From DATKZS01 sp035527835 [NCBI: bacterium] (GTDB lineage: Bacteria; RBG-13-61-14): a stretch of 64,000 nt of DNA. Of this stretch, positions 1 to 8,647 are shown piece by piece. Made by a program: the position numbers and the translations under genes. Where the stretch lies: the NCBI GenBank assembly GCA_035527835.1, contig DATKZS010000103.1, positions 1 to 64,000 on the forward strand. Direction: 5' to 3'. Below the pieces are notes generated by a model, which worked only from the letters and a program-made list of their open reading frames with translations, made no database searches and was not told the origin of the DNA. The first letter of the stretch is position 1. Each line of letters opens with the position of its first letter.

Positions 1-140
1 CCGGCTTGGCGAACCGGCCGACGGGAGCGCCAAGCCAGAAACATTCGCACCCAAGCCCTCTTAAAATCGTGTTTAAAAATAATCCTTGGCGCTCTTGGCG
101 TCTTGGCGGTTCTCCGGTCCGTTTATTTTGGACAGCACTG
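1..140. repeat. ~140-bp dispersed repeat, copy 1 (cut by window start)
   Basis: These 140 bases match 20688-20827 with about five differences. The segment ends in a triplicated CGCCAAGA-type motif on the reverse strand (84-109). The repeat may extend left of the window. No credible gene lies in it. Confidence 0.9.
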
Positions 141-165
141 AAATCGCATGAAAGATTTTTTTTCA

Positions 166-335
166 GCGCAAAGACGCAAAGAGCGCAAAGGTTTTTGTTT
201 TATCTGTACGTTGGGAGAGGCAGCGTTTTATCAGCCTCATTTCCGGAGTTATTGGAAACTAGGTTACCCTGCTTGGCTTTTTGCCTCCCCCTGGAAAAAA
301 CGCGATTTTGCTTTGCGTTCTTTGCGCCTTTGCGC
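166..335. repeat. Inverted pair of triplicated GCAAAGA repeats
   Basis: Three tandem units of the GCAAAGA type at 166-190 are mirrored by CTTTGCG units at 311-335, with about 120 bases between. The same family recurs at 37363-37497. With 1-140 it fills most of the gene-free stretch 1-482. A half element of the CAGGATTAA family lies at 386-403. Confidence 0.85.
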
Positions 336-469
336 TGATAAAAATCTATTTGGGACAAGAGTGACTTATTTTCTTTCATCCGGTTCATCCTGTTAATCCT
401 GTCAAAAATTATTTTCTGAACAGAAAGTCGGGGCGGAAAAAATCAGTGGCGGGCCGCGCCAATTCCTGA

Positions 470-475
470 TATAAT
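470..475 (+). promoter_or_regulatory. -10 element 7 nt before the TPR gene start
   Basis: A perfect TATAAT ends 7 bases before the ATG at 483 and no Shine-Dalgarno is present, so transcription probably begins at or next to the start codon (leaderless). The -35 region is weak. Confidence 0.5.
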
Positions 476-482
476 TGGATAG

Positions 483-1376
483 ATGGCGGGGAAAAGCAAA
501 GCTCCTATCATTATCATCGCCGGCGTCCTCACGGCGGGCGTCATCGCGGCCGCGGTAATCGCCTACGTGGAGCTGCGCGATCCGATCAAGGCCCTGGAGT
601 CAGGCCGCCGTCCGGCCTGGGCCGCGAAGGAGCTCGCGGTCATGGCGCTCGCCAATCCGGACGATTACCGGGTGCAGAGCTGGCTGATCCGCCTTGACCT
701 GGAGGCCGGCCGGATGGGCCCGGCCTCGTCGCGGCTGGACATGATGATCATCAAGGCGCCGGACAATTATTATACCTTCCACGGCTCCTGCCTTCTCGAC
801 ATGAAGAAAAGAAATTTTTCGGCGGCGGCTAAAAGCTGCCAGCGGGCGCTTGACATGTCTCCGGCCCGGACCACGGAGGACGTGCACCTGGCCGCCAGTT
901 CTTTTCTCGAGACCGGCCAGCTTGAGGCGTCCCTGCCCCTGCTCCAGGAGCTTTGGAAAAGAACGCCCGATGATCCCAAGGTCATCAACAACCTGGGCTA
1001 TAACTACATGCAGTTGAGCCGCAACGAACAGGCCCTGGAGCTTTTCCAGCAGGCCCTCAAACTGGACCCCGGCATGGCCACGGCCCGCCGCAACCTGGCC
1101 CGCACCTGTCTGAAAATGGGAAAATACCCGGAAGCCATTGACGCCTTCAAGTCACTGCTCACCACCTTCCCCGCCGACCTCGAAGCCATGGCCGCGCTCA
1201 GCTCCATTTACGCCACCCAAGTGAAAGACGCCAAGACCGCCCGCTACTACTATGACCTCGCCGTGAAAAACGGCCTTGACAAAAACCGGGCCATACTCCT
1301 GAACGCCAAAATCAGTGGCGCCGGGACCACCGGCAAAAGTCAGCAAAGCCAGCCATCCGAACCGGCCCCGCGCTGA
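483..1376 (+). CDS. Membrane-anchored TPR-repeat protein
   Basis: 297 residues. An N-terminal membrane segment (about residues 8-27, rich in I/A/V) is followed by a long helical region. Clear tetratricopeptide repeats occupy roughly residues 160-270, with the usual spacing of small and aromatic residues (NNLGYNYMQLSR, then EALELFQQALKLDP-like units). TPR arrays are protein-docking scaffolds; here the array would face the periplasm. The tail is S/Q/P-rich. The start at 483 is supported by the TATAAT 7 bases upstream rather than by a ribosome binding site. It stands alone ahead of the glycine-cleavage genes; its partner is not evident. Confidence 0.85.
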   Translation: MAGKSKAPIIIIAGVLTAGVIAAAVIAYVELRDPIKALESGRRPAWAAKELAVMALANPDDYRVQSWLIRLDLEAGRMGPASSRLDMMIIKAPDNYYTFHGSCLLDMKKRNFSAAAKSCQRALDMSPARTTEDVHLAASSFLETGQLEASLPLLQELWKRTPDDPKVINNLGYNYMQLSRNEQALELFQQALKLDPGMATARRNLARTCLKMGKYPEAIDAFKSLLTTFPADLEAMAALSSIYATQVKDAKTARYYYDLAVKNGLDKNRAILLNAKISGAGTTGKSQQSQPSEPAPR

Positions 1377-1487
1377 ACCCGCCGCCGGTCCGCGAAGTCC
1401 CCGCATAATGTTTCCTTATCCCGGCCTCTCCCTTATTGCTTATATCCGGTTCCGGTGATAAATTCGAGGTTCCGGAGGGGGAGTAAA

Positions 1488-2579
1488 ATGTCTCAGTTGA
1501 AGCGCACGCCGCTTTTCCCGGTGTATGGGAAGTATCGCGGCCGGGTGGTGGATTTCGCGGGGTGGGAGCTGCCGGTGCAGTTCTCCGGGATCAACGACGA
1601 GCACCTGGCGGTCAGGAATCGCGCCGGGATTTTTGACGTGAGCCACATGGGCGAGGTGTTCGCGCGGGGGCCGGGCGCGCTGGATTTTTTGCAGCGGGCC
1701 TCGATGAACGACGCTTCCCGCCTCTACCCGGGCAAGGCCCAGTACGCGGCGCTGCTCAACGAGGCGGGCGGGATCATTGACGACATCTACATTTATTGCC
1801 TTAAGGAGCGGGAGTACCTGATCTGCGTGAACGCGTCGAACGCGGACAAGGACTTCGCGTGGCTTTGCTCGCTTGCGCATCCTGACTGCGAGCTCAAGAA
1901 CGAGAGCGCACAGTGGGCGCAGATCGCGGTGCAGGGACCGAAGGCGGTGAGGATCGTGGAGCGCGCGGCGGGCGGATCGCTCGCCGAGATCAAGCGCTAT
2001 CACATCGGCCGGGCCCGGGTGGCGGGCGTGGACGTGCTCCCCGCGCGCAGCGGCTACACCGGGGAGGACGGGTTCGAGCTGTTCACGCCCGCGGCGGACG
2101 CGGTCAAGGTGTGGGAGGCGCTGATGGACGCGGGCCAGGATGACGGGCTGCTGCCGTGCGGGCTGGGCGCGCGCGACACCCTGCGGCTGGAGATGGGTTA
2201 TCCGCTCCACGGGCACGACATCAAGGAGGACACCACGCCGCTGGAGGCCGGACTCGACCGGTTCGTGGCGCTTGGGAAGCCCGAATTCGTGGGCAAGCCC
2301 GCGCTCATCAGGCAAAAGCAGGAGGGCCTGAAGAAGGCGCGGGCGGGAATGGTCATGGCCGAGCCGGGCGTGCCCCGCGACGGCCATAAGATCGTGGCGC
2401 CGCACGGCGAGGGCAGGGTCACCAGCGGCACCAAGACGCCGTGCCTGCCCTCGGCCATCGCCCTGGGCTACCTGCCCGCGGCCGACGCGGCGGCCGGGAC
2501 CGAGGTGAAGATAGAGATCAGGGGCAAGCTGAAAAAGGCCCGGGTCGAGCCGCTGCCCTTTTATCATCCGTCCAAGTAA
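1488..2579 (+). CDS. gcvT: Aminomethyltransferase, glycine cleavage T protein
   Basis: 363 residues, the usual length. It transfers the methylene group from aminomethyl-lipoyl-GcvH to tetrahydrofolate and releases ammonia, in the cytoplasm. Family hallmarks include the N-terminal TPLF-VYGKYRGRVVDFAGW segment, the FDVSHMGE motif, and the GLGARDTLRLEMGYPLHGHD stretch in the C-terminal half. The ATG at 1488 is preceded by a strong GGAGGGGGAG; upstream in-frame codons lack one. It begins a gcvT-gcvPA-gcvPB run with a 14-base gap to gcvPA. No gcvH lies in the window, so the lipoyl carrier must be elsewhere. Confidence 0.97.
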   Translation: MSQLKRTPLFPVYGKYRGRVVDFAGWELPVQFSGINDEHLAVRNRAGIFDVSHMGEVFARGPGALDFLQRASMNDASRLYPGKAQYAALLNEAGGIIDDIYIYCLKEREYLICVNASNADKDFAWLCSLAHPDCELKNESAQWAQIAVQGPKAVRIVERAAGGSLAEIKRYHIGRARVAGVDVLPARSGYTGEDGFELFTPAADAVKVWEALMDAGQDDGLLPCGLGARDTLRLEMGYPLHGHDIKEDTTPLEAGLDRFVALGKPEFVGKPALIRQKQEGLKKARAGMVMAEPGVPRDGHKIVAPHGEGRVTSGTKTPCLPSAIALGYLPAADAAAGTEVKIEIRGKLKKARVEPLPFYHPSK

Positions 2580-2593
2580 AGGGGAATGATTCC

Positions 2594-3985
2594 ATGCCCT
2601 ACACGCCCCATACTGAAGATGATGTCAAGGAGATGCTCCGGCGCATCGGCGCGGAGCGGCTCGAGGACTTGTGGAAGGCGGTGCCGGAGCGCATCCGTCT
2701 GAAGCGCCCGCTCGATCTGCCGCCGTCGCTGGGGGAGGCCGAGCTCATGCGCGCGGTGAAGAAGCTCGCGGCCGAGAACACTGACGCGGGCCGGGCGGCC
2801 TGTTTCCTTGGAGGCGGCACGTATCACCATTACATCCCGCCGGCCATAGACCAGCTCATCTCCCGCGCCGAGTTCTACACGGCCTATACCCCGTACCAGC
2901 CGGAGATCAGCCAGGGCACGCTCCAGGCCATCTTCGAGTTCCAGACCATGGTGTGCGAGCTGACCGGCATGGGGACCGCCAACGCCAGCATGTACGACGG
3001 CGCGGAGGCCACGGCCGAGGCCGTGCTCATGGCCGAGCGGCTGCGTCCCAAGAACCAGGCCGGCGCCGTGGTGCTGGCCGGGGCGCTGAACCCGCTCTAC
3101 CGCATGACCGTGAACACCTATCTTAAGCATTGCGGCCGGCCGCTCGTCACTGCGGACCATGACTTGACCGGCGCGCTGGACCTGGCCGCGCTGAAAAAGA
3201 CGGCCACGGGCGCGCTGTGCGTGGTGGTCCAGCACCCCAATTATTTCGGCTGCCTGGAAAACATGGAGGACGTGGCCGCGGTCTGCCATGAGGCCGGCGC
3301 GCTGCTGATCGTGGTGGTGACGGAGGCCTTGAGTCTGGCCATGCTCGAGCCGCCCGGCTCGTTCGGGGCCGCCATCGTGGCGGGGGAGGGCCAGAGCCTG
3401 GGCATCCCCATGGGCTACGGCGGACCGCACCTCGGCCTGTTCGCGTGCCGGGAGGACGACGTGCGCAAGATGCCGGGACGGCTGGCGGGAGAGACCGTGG
3501 ACGCCGACGGCCGGCGCGGCTTCGTGCTCACTCTGGCCACCCGCGAGCAGCACATCCGCCGGGCCAAGGCCACCTCCAACATCTGCACCAACCAGGGACT
3601 GCTCGCCTTGGCCGCCACCATCTACCTGAGCCTGATGGGCCCGCGCGGACTCGCCCAGACCGCCGCCGTCAACCGCGGCCGCTCGGAATACCTGAAACAA
3701 AAGCTCCAGGAGCAGGGCGCCGGCCGGCCCGTGTTCTCCGCGCCGACCTTCAACGAGTTCGCGCTCGATATCGGCCGCCCGCCCGGGCCCGTGCTCCGGG
3801 CCATGCGCCAGCGCGGCTGGCTGGCCGGCATACCGCTGGGCAGGGATTACCCCGCCCTCAAGAACGCCGTGCTGATCACGGTGACCGAGATGCTCGCGCG
3901 CGACGACCTGGACGCCTACGCGCGCGTGCTCGCCGATCTGCTTTCCGGAAACGAATGCGGACAGGGGACGGACTATGAGTGGTGA
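2594..3985 (+). CDS. gcvPA: Glycine dehydrogenase (decarboxylating) subunit 1
   Basis: 463 residues, matching the N-terminal half of P protein in bacteria with split subunits. With GcvPB it forms the PLP enzyme that decarboxylates glycine and loads aminomethyl onto lipoyl-GcvH. Recognisable blocks include YTPYQPEISQGTLQ, ELTGMGTANASMYDGA, and the C-terminal region with TREQHIRRAKATSNIC. The start is the ATG at 2594 (MPYTPHTEDD), where the family similarity begins; the open frame extends upstream only as a shadow of gcvT. Its last codons overlap gcvPB by 11 bases, implying translational coupling. Confidence 0.97.
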   Translation: MPYTPHTEDDVKEMLRRIGAERLEDLWKAVPERIRLKRPLDLPPSLGEAELMRAVKKLAAENTDAGRAACFLGGGTYHHYIPPAIDQLISRAEFYTAYTPYQPEISQGTLQAIFEFQTMVCELTGMGTANASMYDGAEATAEAVLMAERLRPKNQAGAVVLAGALNPLYRMTVNTYLKHCGRPLVTADHDLTGALDLAALKKTATGALCVVVQHPNYFGCLENMEDVAAVCHEAGALLIVVVTEALSLAMLEPPGSFGAAIVAGEGQSLGIPMGYGGPHLGLFACREDDVRKMPGRLAGETVDADGRRGFVLTLATREQHIRRAKATSNICTNQGLLALAATIYLSLMGPRGLAQTAAVNRGRSEYLKQKLQEQGAGRPVFSAPTFNEFALDIGRPPGPVLRAMRQRGWLAGIPLGRDYPALKNAVLITVTEMLARDDLDAYARVLADLLSGNECGQGTDYEW

Positions 3986-5477
3986 AGAGACATCCTCGAA
4001 GCGGCTGGGGATGACCTGGGACGAGCCGCTGATCTTCGAGCGGAGCAGGAAGGGCCGGCCCGGACTCAGAGCGTCGCGGCCGGACGTGGAGGATAAGCTT
4101 GCGGGGACCGGCCTGCCCGCGGGACTGGCCCGCAAGAACGCGCCGCGGCTTCCCGAGGTCACGGAGCGCGACGCGGTGCAGCACTTCACGCGGCTGTCCA
4201 CCTGGAACTTCGGCCTGGACCACGGCTTTTATCCGCTCGGCTCGTGCACCATGAAGTATAACCCCAAGATCAACGAGGCCCTGGCCGCGCTCCCCGGCTT
4301 GCGCGACCTCCATCCCGCCCAGTCGCCCGAGTCGGTTCCGGGCGCGCTCCGCCTCATGCTCGAGCTTAAAAAGATGCTCGAGGAAATTTCCGGCATGGCC
4401 CACGTGTGCCTGCAGCCGGCGGCGGGGGCGCAGGGAGAGCTGACCGGCATGCTCATGGTCCGCGCCTATCACGAGGCGAGGGGCGGCGCGCGCAAGGTCG
4501 TGCTCATTCCCGACACCGCGCACGGCACCAATCCCGCCAGCTCCGCCCTGGCCGGCTATGAGGTAAAGGAAATCCCCACCGCCAAGAACGGCGTCCTCGA
4601 GGCCGCCACCGTGCGCGAGAACCTCTCCGAGGACGTGGCCGCCCTGATGATGACCAACCCCAATACGCTGGGCCTGTTCGAGACCAACGTGGCCGAGATC
4701 GCCGACGCGCTGCACGAAGCCGGCGCGCTCCTCTATTGCGACGGCGCCAACCTGAACGCCATCATGGGCATCACCCGGCCCGGCGACATGGGGGTGGACG
4801 TGATCCAGCTCAACCTGCACAAGACCTTTTCCACGCCCCACGGCGGCGGCGGACCCGGCGCCGGCCCGGTGGGCGTGTGCGACCAGCTCGCGCCCTTCCT
4901 GCCGGCGCCGGTGCTGGCGGAGGCGGACGGCCGTCCCGTTCTGCAATGGGAGAGGCCGCTATCCATCGGCAAGGTCACGGCGTATTACGGCCATTTCCTG
5001 ATCATGGTCCGTGCGTACGCGTATCTTCTCAGCCTGGGACCGGAGGGGGTGCGCCGGGCCGCCGCGCTGGCCGTGCTCAACGCCAATTACATCCGGGCCT
5101 GTCTTAAGGACACGTATCACCTGCCGCACCCGGACCGGTGCATGCACGAGGTCGTGTTCTCGGACAAGGGACTGCCCAACGGCGTCATCACCATGGACGT
5201 GGCGAAGAGGCTGATGGACTACGGCTTCCACCCGCCCACCATCTACTTCCCGCTGGTGGTCCACGGATCGCTCATGATCGAGCCGACCGAGACCGAGAGC
5301 AGGGAGACGCTGGACCGGTTCATCGCGGCGCTCACGGCCATCGCGGCGGAGGCCGCGTCCGACCCGGACGCGGTGAAGGGAGCTCCGTGCTCCACGCCGC
5401 TTTCGCGGCTGGACGAGGTCCGGGCCGCGCGCAAGCCCGTGCTCCGCTACCGCTTCCCCGGGGACGCCGGTGAGTGA
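3975..5477 (+). CDS. gcvPB: Glycine dehydrogenase (decarboxylating) subunit 2
   Basis: 500 residues. This is the C-terminal half of the P protein and carries the PLP-binding lysine in NLHKTFSTPHGGGG. Other family blocks are DLHPAQSPES, the CLQPAAGAQGELTG segment and HGTNPASSA. It pairs with GcvPA in glycine decarboxylation. The start overlaps gcvPA by 11 bases and its stop overlaps the following radical SAM gene by 8, so the genes appear to be one transcription unit. Confidence 0.97.
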   Translation: MSGEETSSKRLGMTWDEPLIFERSRKGRPGLRASRPDVEDKLAGTGLPAGLARKNAPRLPEVTERDAVQHFTRLSTWNFGLDHGFYPLGSCTMKYNPKINEALAALPGLRDLHPAQSPESVPGALRLMLELKKMLEEISGMAHVCLQPAAGAQGELTGMLMVRAYHEARGGARKVVLIPDTAHGTNPASSALAGYEVKEIPTAKNGVLEAATVRENLSEDVAALMMTNPNTLGLFETNVAEIADALHEAGALLYCDGANLNAIMGITRPGDMGVDVIQLNLHKTFSTPHGGGGPGAGPVGVCDQLAPFLPAPVLAEADGRPVLQWERPLSIGKVTAYYGHFLIMVRAYAYLLSLGPEGVRRAAALAVLNANYIRACLKDTYHLPHPDRCMHEVVFSDKGLPNGVITMDVAKRLMDYGFHPPTIYFPLVVHGSLMIEPTETESRETLDRFIAALTAIAAEAASDPDAVKGAPCSTPLSRLDEVRAARKPVLRYRFPGDAGE

Positions 5478-6516
5478 GGCCGGCAAGTGCGCGGCGGCTG
5501 GAGGCGCACCGGGGGGCAGGGCGCGCGCGGCGACCGCGCCCGCCTATGAAAACAGCGCTCCGGCCGGACGCGGCGACGCCGTGGCGGCGTATCTTTGCCG
5601 GCGCTTTCCCGGCTTTGCCCCCGACGCCGGCTGGGTGGAGGCCGCAGGCGTATACCCGCCGAACGCCGCGCCCGAATACCTCTCATTAATCCGCAGCCCC
5701 GCCGATCACGACCCCGTGTTCCGGCAGGTCGCGCCGAGCGCGGCCGAGCTCGACAACGGCGGCGGCGACGACCCGGTCCGCGAATCCGACTGGTCCCCGG
5801 TCCCCGGCCTCATTCGGCGCTATCCGGACCGCGCCTTGGTCATGCCCACCTCCGGCTGCTTCATGCGCTGCCGGCACTGCATGAGGAAGCGGAGCTGGGG
5901 CGCGCCCGACGCGGCCACGGAAACCATGGAGGCCTGGCGCGACTGGCTCCGGTCAAATCCCGGCATCACGGAGGTCATCATCTCCGGCGGCGACCCGCTC
6001 ACGCTCGCGGACGACCGGCTCGCGCGGCTCCTCGATCTCCTGCTCACGGCAAAGAGTGTCAAGGAGCTGCGCGTGCACAGCCGGGCGGTGGTGGCGGCGC
6101 CGTCGCGCATCACTCCCCGCCTGGCCGCGCTGCTCGCCGGGAGAAAAGTGCGGCGCCTGGTCACGCAGGCAAACCATCCCGTCGAGGTCACGGCGGCGGC
6201 AGGGGCCGCGGCGCACACGCTCACGCGGGCCGGGATCGCGGTGGAGAACCAGGCGGTGCTGCTTCGCGGAGTCAACGACCGGCCCGAGACGCTGGCCCAG
6301 TTGTTCCGGAGCGTCCGCGCGATCGGCGTGCGGCCCTATTACCTCCACCACCCCGACCGGGTGCGGGGGGCCATGCATTTTACGCTCGGGCTGGAAGAGG
6401 GATGGAGCATTTACCAAAAGGCCCGGCGCCTGGCGGGGGACCCCGTCCCGGCTTACGTGGTGGACCGGCCGGGGAGCGAGGGCAAGGTCAGGGTGGAAGA
6501 GCTGATATGGGCTTGA
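5470..6516 (+). CDS. KamA/EpmB-family radical SAM aminomutase
   Basis: 348 residues. The radical SAM cluster motif CFMRCRHC (CxxxCxxC) lies about residue 130, followed by the family's SGGDPL block and by a YYLHHPDRVRGA segment resembling the KAM substrate region. The C-terminal AYVVDRPGSEGK corresponds to the KAM segment holding the PLP lysine, so both cofactors appear retained. The length is EpmB-like: classic lysine 2,3-aminomutases have an extra C-terminal domain. The GTG start lies inside the end of gcvPB. Function is open: beta-lysine synthesis, EF-P lysylation, or another amino acid. No ablB or epmA lies nearby. Confidence 0.85.
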   Translation: MSEAGKCAAAGGAPGGRARAATAPAYENSAPAGRGDAVAAYLCRRFPGFAPDAGWVEAAGVYPPNAAPEYLSLIRSPADHDPVFRQVAPSAAELDNGGGDDPVRESDWSPVPGLIRRYPDRALVMPTSGCFMRCRHCMRKRSWGAPDAATETMEAWRDWLRSNPGITEVIISGGDPLTLADDRLARLLDLLLTAKSVKELRVHSRAVVAAPSRITPRLAALLAGRKVRRLVTQANHPVEVTAAAGAAAHTLTRAGIAVENQAVLLRGVNDRPETLAQLFRSVRAIGVRPYYLHHPDRVRGAMHFTLGLEEGWSIYQKARRLAGDPVPAYVVDRPGSEGKVRVEELIWA

Positions 6517-6586
6517 GGCTTGGGGCTTGAGGGGAGGATGACTCGATAATGTTTGCTCAAGCCTCAAGCCTCACTTCCCACGCCTC
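6511..6586. repeat. Inverted pair of GCTTGAGG triplicate repeats
   Basis: Tandem GCTTGAG/GCTTGGG units at 6511-6532 overlap the end of the radical SAM gene and are mirrored by CTCAAGCC units at 6555-6586. The same family appears at 59000-59089. Confidence 0.85.
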
Positions 6587-6589
6587 GTA

Positions 6590-6619
6590 TTGACATAGAT
6601 TCCGGTATCAGGTTATATA
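6590..6619 (+). promoter_or_regulatory. Sigma-70-type promoter of the REC-GGDEF gene
   Basis: A perfect -35 TTGACA (6590-6595) is followed after 17-18 bases by TTATAT/TATATA (6613-6619). The gene's GGAGGGGGGGAG ribosome binding site and ATG at 6646 follow at suitable distances. Confidence 0.7.
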
Positions 6620-6645
6620 GATCACGGAGGGGGGGAGACCGCACA

Positions 6646-8022
6646 ATGCACAGAGGCCGCATCCTGGTGGTGGACGACGACCAGTTTTACCAGGAATTTT
6701 GCGCCGAGATCCTGGGCGAGGAAGGCTACCAGATCAAATCCACCTACACCGGCGAGGAGGCCCTCGAGATCCTCAAGCGCGAGAAGTTCGACATCATGCT
6801 CCTCGACCTGATCATGCCCGGGGCCGACGGGGTCGAGATCCTGGAGGCCACCAAGCAGATCAACCCGCAGATGGACGTGATCATGATGACCGGCTACGCC
6901 TCCGTGGAAAGCGCCGTGCGCAGCCTGAAAAGCGGCGCCGCCGATTACCTCACCAAGCCGCTGAACCCCGAGGAGCTCAAGCTCACCATCAAGCGCACCA
7001 TCGAGCTCCGCCACCTCTTTGACGAGAACGCCGAGCTCAGGAACCTCCTCACCCTTTACGAGACCTGCCAGCGGGTCAGCCTCTGCCTCGATCTCGACAA
7101 GCTTTACCGGCTGTCCCTCGACGCCGTGATCCAGGCGCTGCAGGGCGACTTGGGCCTCTCGTTTTTCCGCCAAAACGGCGACTGGACCATGAAGGCGCAC
7201 CGGGGCATGGAAGAGGAGGAGGCGGACGCGATGATGCGCGAGCTCCTGGACCACGAGCTCGACATCATGCCCAACCGCATCATGACCGTGGACTCGCCGT
7301 CGGTGGGAAGGGAGGGCGCCAGCGGCCATCACCTGCGCATCCGCTCCGGGCTCATCATGCCCATCACCATCCCGCACTCCCTGGAAGGCATTTTCGTGAT
7401 CTTCAAGAAGGACCCCAACCAGCCCTTCGACCGCATGGACCTGGGAACCGCCCGCTTCATCGCCGAGCAGGTCCACCTCTCCTTCGAGAACGCCTTCAAG
7501 TACATGGACGCCCAGCGCCTCGTCTTTATTGACGACCTCACCGGACTCTTCAACACCAGATACCTCGACCTCAGCCTCCAGACCGAGCTGAAAAGGGCCA
7601 AGCGCTTCAAGACCCACCTCTCGCTCTTGTTCATTGATCTCGACTTCTTCAAGAACGTGAACGACGCCCACGGCCACCTCGCCGGCTCCAAGCTCCTGAT
7701 CGAGATCGCCGAGGTGCTCAAGACCTGCGTGCGCGAGATTGACGTGGTCGTCCGCTACGGCGGCGACGAGTTCATCATCATCCTGGTCGAGACCGACCGC
7801 GTCGGCGCCGACAAGGTGGCCGAGCGCATCAGAAAGAGCATCGAGGACGAAACCTACCCGGTCAAGGAAGGCCTGACCATCAACATCACCTGCTGCGTCG
7901 GCATCGCCACCTTCCCCGACGACGCCGAGTCCAAGTCCGAGCTCATCCACCTGGCCGACAGGGCCATGTACCGCGGCAAGGAAACAACCAGGAACGTGGT
8001 CTACGCCGCCTCCGCCCTCTGA
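6646..8022 (+). CDS. Response regulator with diguanylate cyclase (GGDEF) output
   Basis: 458 residues. An N-terminal receiver domain (1-120; acidic pocket VVDDD, phospho-Asp in LLDLIMPG, conserved Lys in LTKPL) is followed by a GAF-like middle region (about 140-300) and a GGDEF domain. The active site RYGGDEF is intact, and an RxxD inhibitory site (REID) sits five residues before the motif, so it should make c-di-GMP and be product-inhibited. A cytosolic two-component output. The in-frame extension upstream is rejected because the ATG at 6646 has a strong SD. aroK follows after 5 bases. The cognate kinase is not adjacent. Confidence 0.93.
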   Translation: MHRGRILVVDDDQFYQEFCAEILGEEGYQIKSTYTGEEALEILKREKFDIMLLDLIMPGADGVEILEATKQINPQMDVIMMTGYASVESAVRSLKSGAADYLTKPLNPEELKLTIKRTIELRHLFDENAELRNLLTLYETCQRVSLCLDLDKLYRLSLDAVIQALQGDLGLSFFRQNGDWTMKAHRGMEEEEADAMMRELLDHELDIMPNRIMTVDSPSVGREGASGHHLRIRSGLIMPITIPHSLEGIFVIFKKDPNQPFDRMDLGTARFIAEQVHLSFENAFKYMDAQRLVFIDDLTGLFNTRYLDLSLQTELKRAKRFKTHLSLLFIDLDFFKNVNDAHGHLAGSKLLIEIAEVLKTCVREIDVVVRYGGDEFIIILVETDRVGADKVAERIRKSIEDETYPVKEGLTINITCCVGIATFPDDAESKSELIHLADRAMYRGKETTRNVVYAASAL

Positions 8023-8027
8023 CCATC

Positions 8028-8540
8028 ATGAATATCGCCCTGATCGGATACCGCGGCACCGGCAAGAGCACCATCGGTAAAATCATCGCCGAATGCGCCG
8101 GAATGGCCCTCAAAAACCTCGACGCCATGATCGCGGAACGAGCCGGAATGAGCATCCCCGGGATCGTCGGGCGATTCGGCTGGGAGAAATTCCGCGACCG
8201 GGAAAGCGAAGTCCTGGCATCCGCCGCCGCCGGCGATAACCAGGTCCTCGACTGCGGCGGAGGCATCATCCTCCGCGAGCAAAACCGCGTCAAGCTCAAG
8301 GCCGCCGGACCGGTGGTCTGGCTTACCGCCTCCGTGCCCGCCATCGTCGCCCGCATCCAGGGCGACACCCAGCGGCCGTCCCTTACCGGCAAGTCATTTA
8401 CCGAAGAGGTGGAGGAAGTAATGATCGTGCGCGAGCCGCTCTACCGCGCCTGCGCCACCTACGTCATTGATACCGAGGCCATGGGCCCGGAAGAGTCCGC
8501 CCGGGAGATCATCAGGCTGGTGCAATACTGCCCTGAATAA
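8028..8540 (+). CDS. aroK: Shikimate kinase
   Basis: 170 residues, standard length. It phosphorylates shikimate to shikimate-3-phosphate in aromatic amino acid synthesis. The P-loop GYRGTGKST lies at residues 7-15, the shikimate-binding Asp in NLDAMIAE, the RESEVL segment and CGGGII follow in canonical order, and an R-x-x-L-Y lid/adenine segment (REPLYRACA) lies near the C-terminus. It begins 5 bases after the GGDEF gene and is probably cotranscribed with it, with no obvious functional link. No other aro genes lie in the window. Confidence 0.93.
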   Translation: MNIALIGYRGTGKSTIGKIIAECAGMALKNLDAMIAERAGMSIPGIVGRFGWEKFRDRESEVLASAAAGDNQVLDCGGGIILREQNRVKLKAAGPVVWLTASVPAIVARIQGDTQRPSLTGKSFTEEVEEVMIVREPLYRACATYVIDTEAMGPEESAREIIRLVQYCPE

Positions 8541-8553
8541 AAGGATCAGAAAA

Positions 8554-8617
8554 CCGCCACGGCGCCAAGAACGCCAAGAATTATTATTTTTATCCTGAAT
8601 ATCCTGTTCATCCCTGT
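8554..8617. repeat. Half elements of CGCCAAGA and CCTGTT(A)ATCC families
   Basis: A CGCCAAGA-family arm (8554-8580) directly precedes a CAGGAT-family arm on the reverse strand (about 8595-8617). They fill the gap between aroK and the convergent START-like gene. Confidence 0.7.
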
Positions 8618-8647
8618 TAGAAATATTTTCCTTCCGGTGTCTGCTCA

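Noticed and set aside
1377-1487. Glycine riboswitch before gcvT
   Set aside because: The paired aptamer core sequences are not present in this short gap.
1440-2567. Long minus-strand frame opposite gcvT (and similar long frames opposite other GC-rich genes)
   Set aside because: R/H/A/G-rich compositions are antisense shadows of real genes in high-GC DNA.
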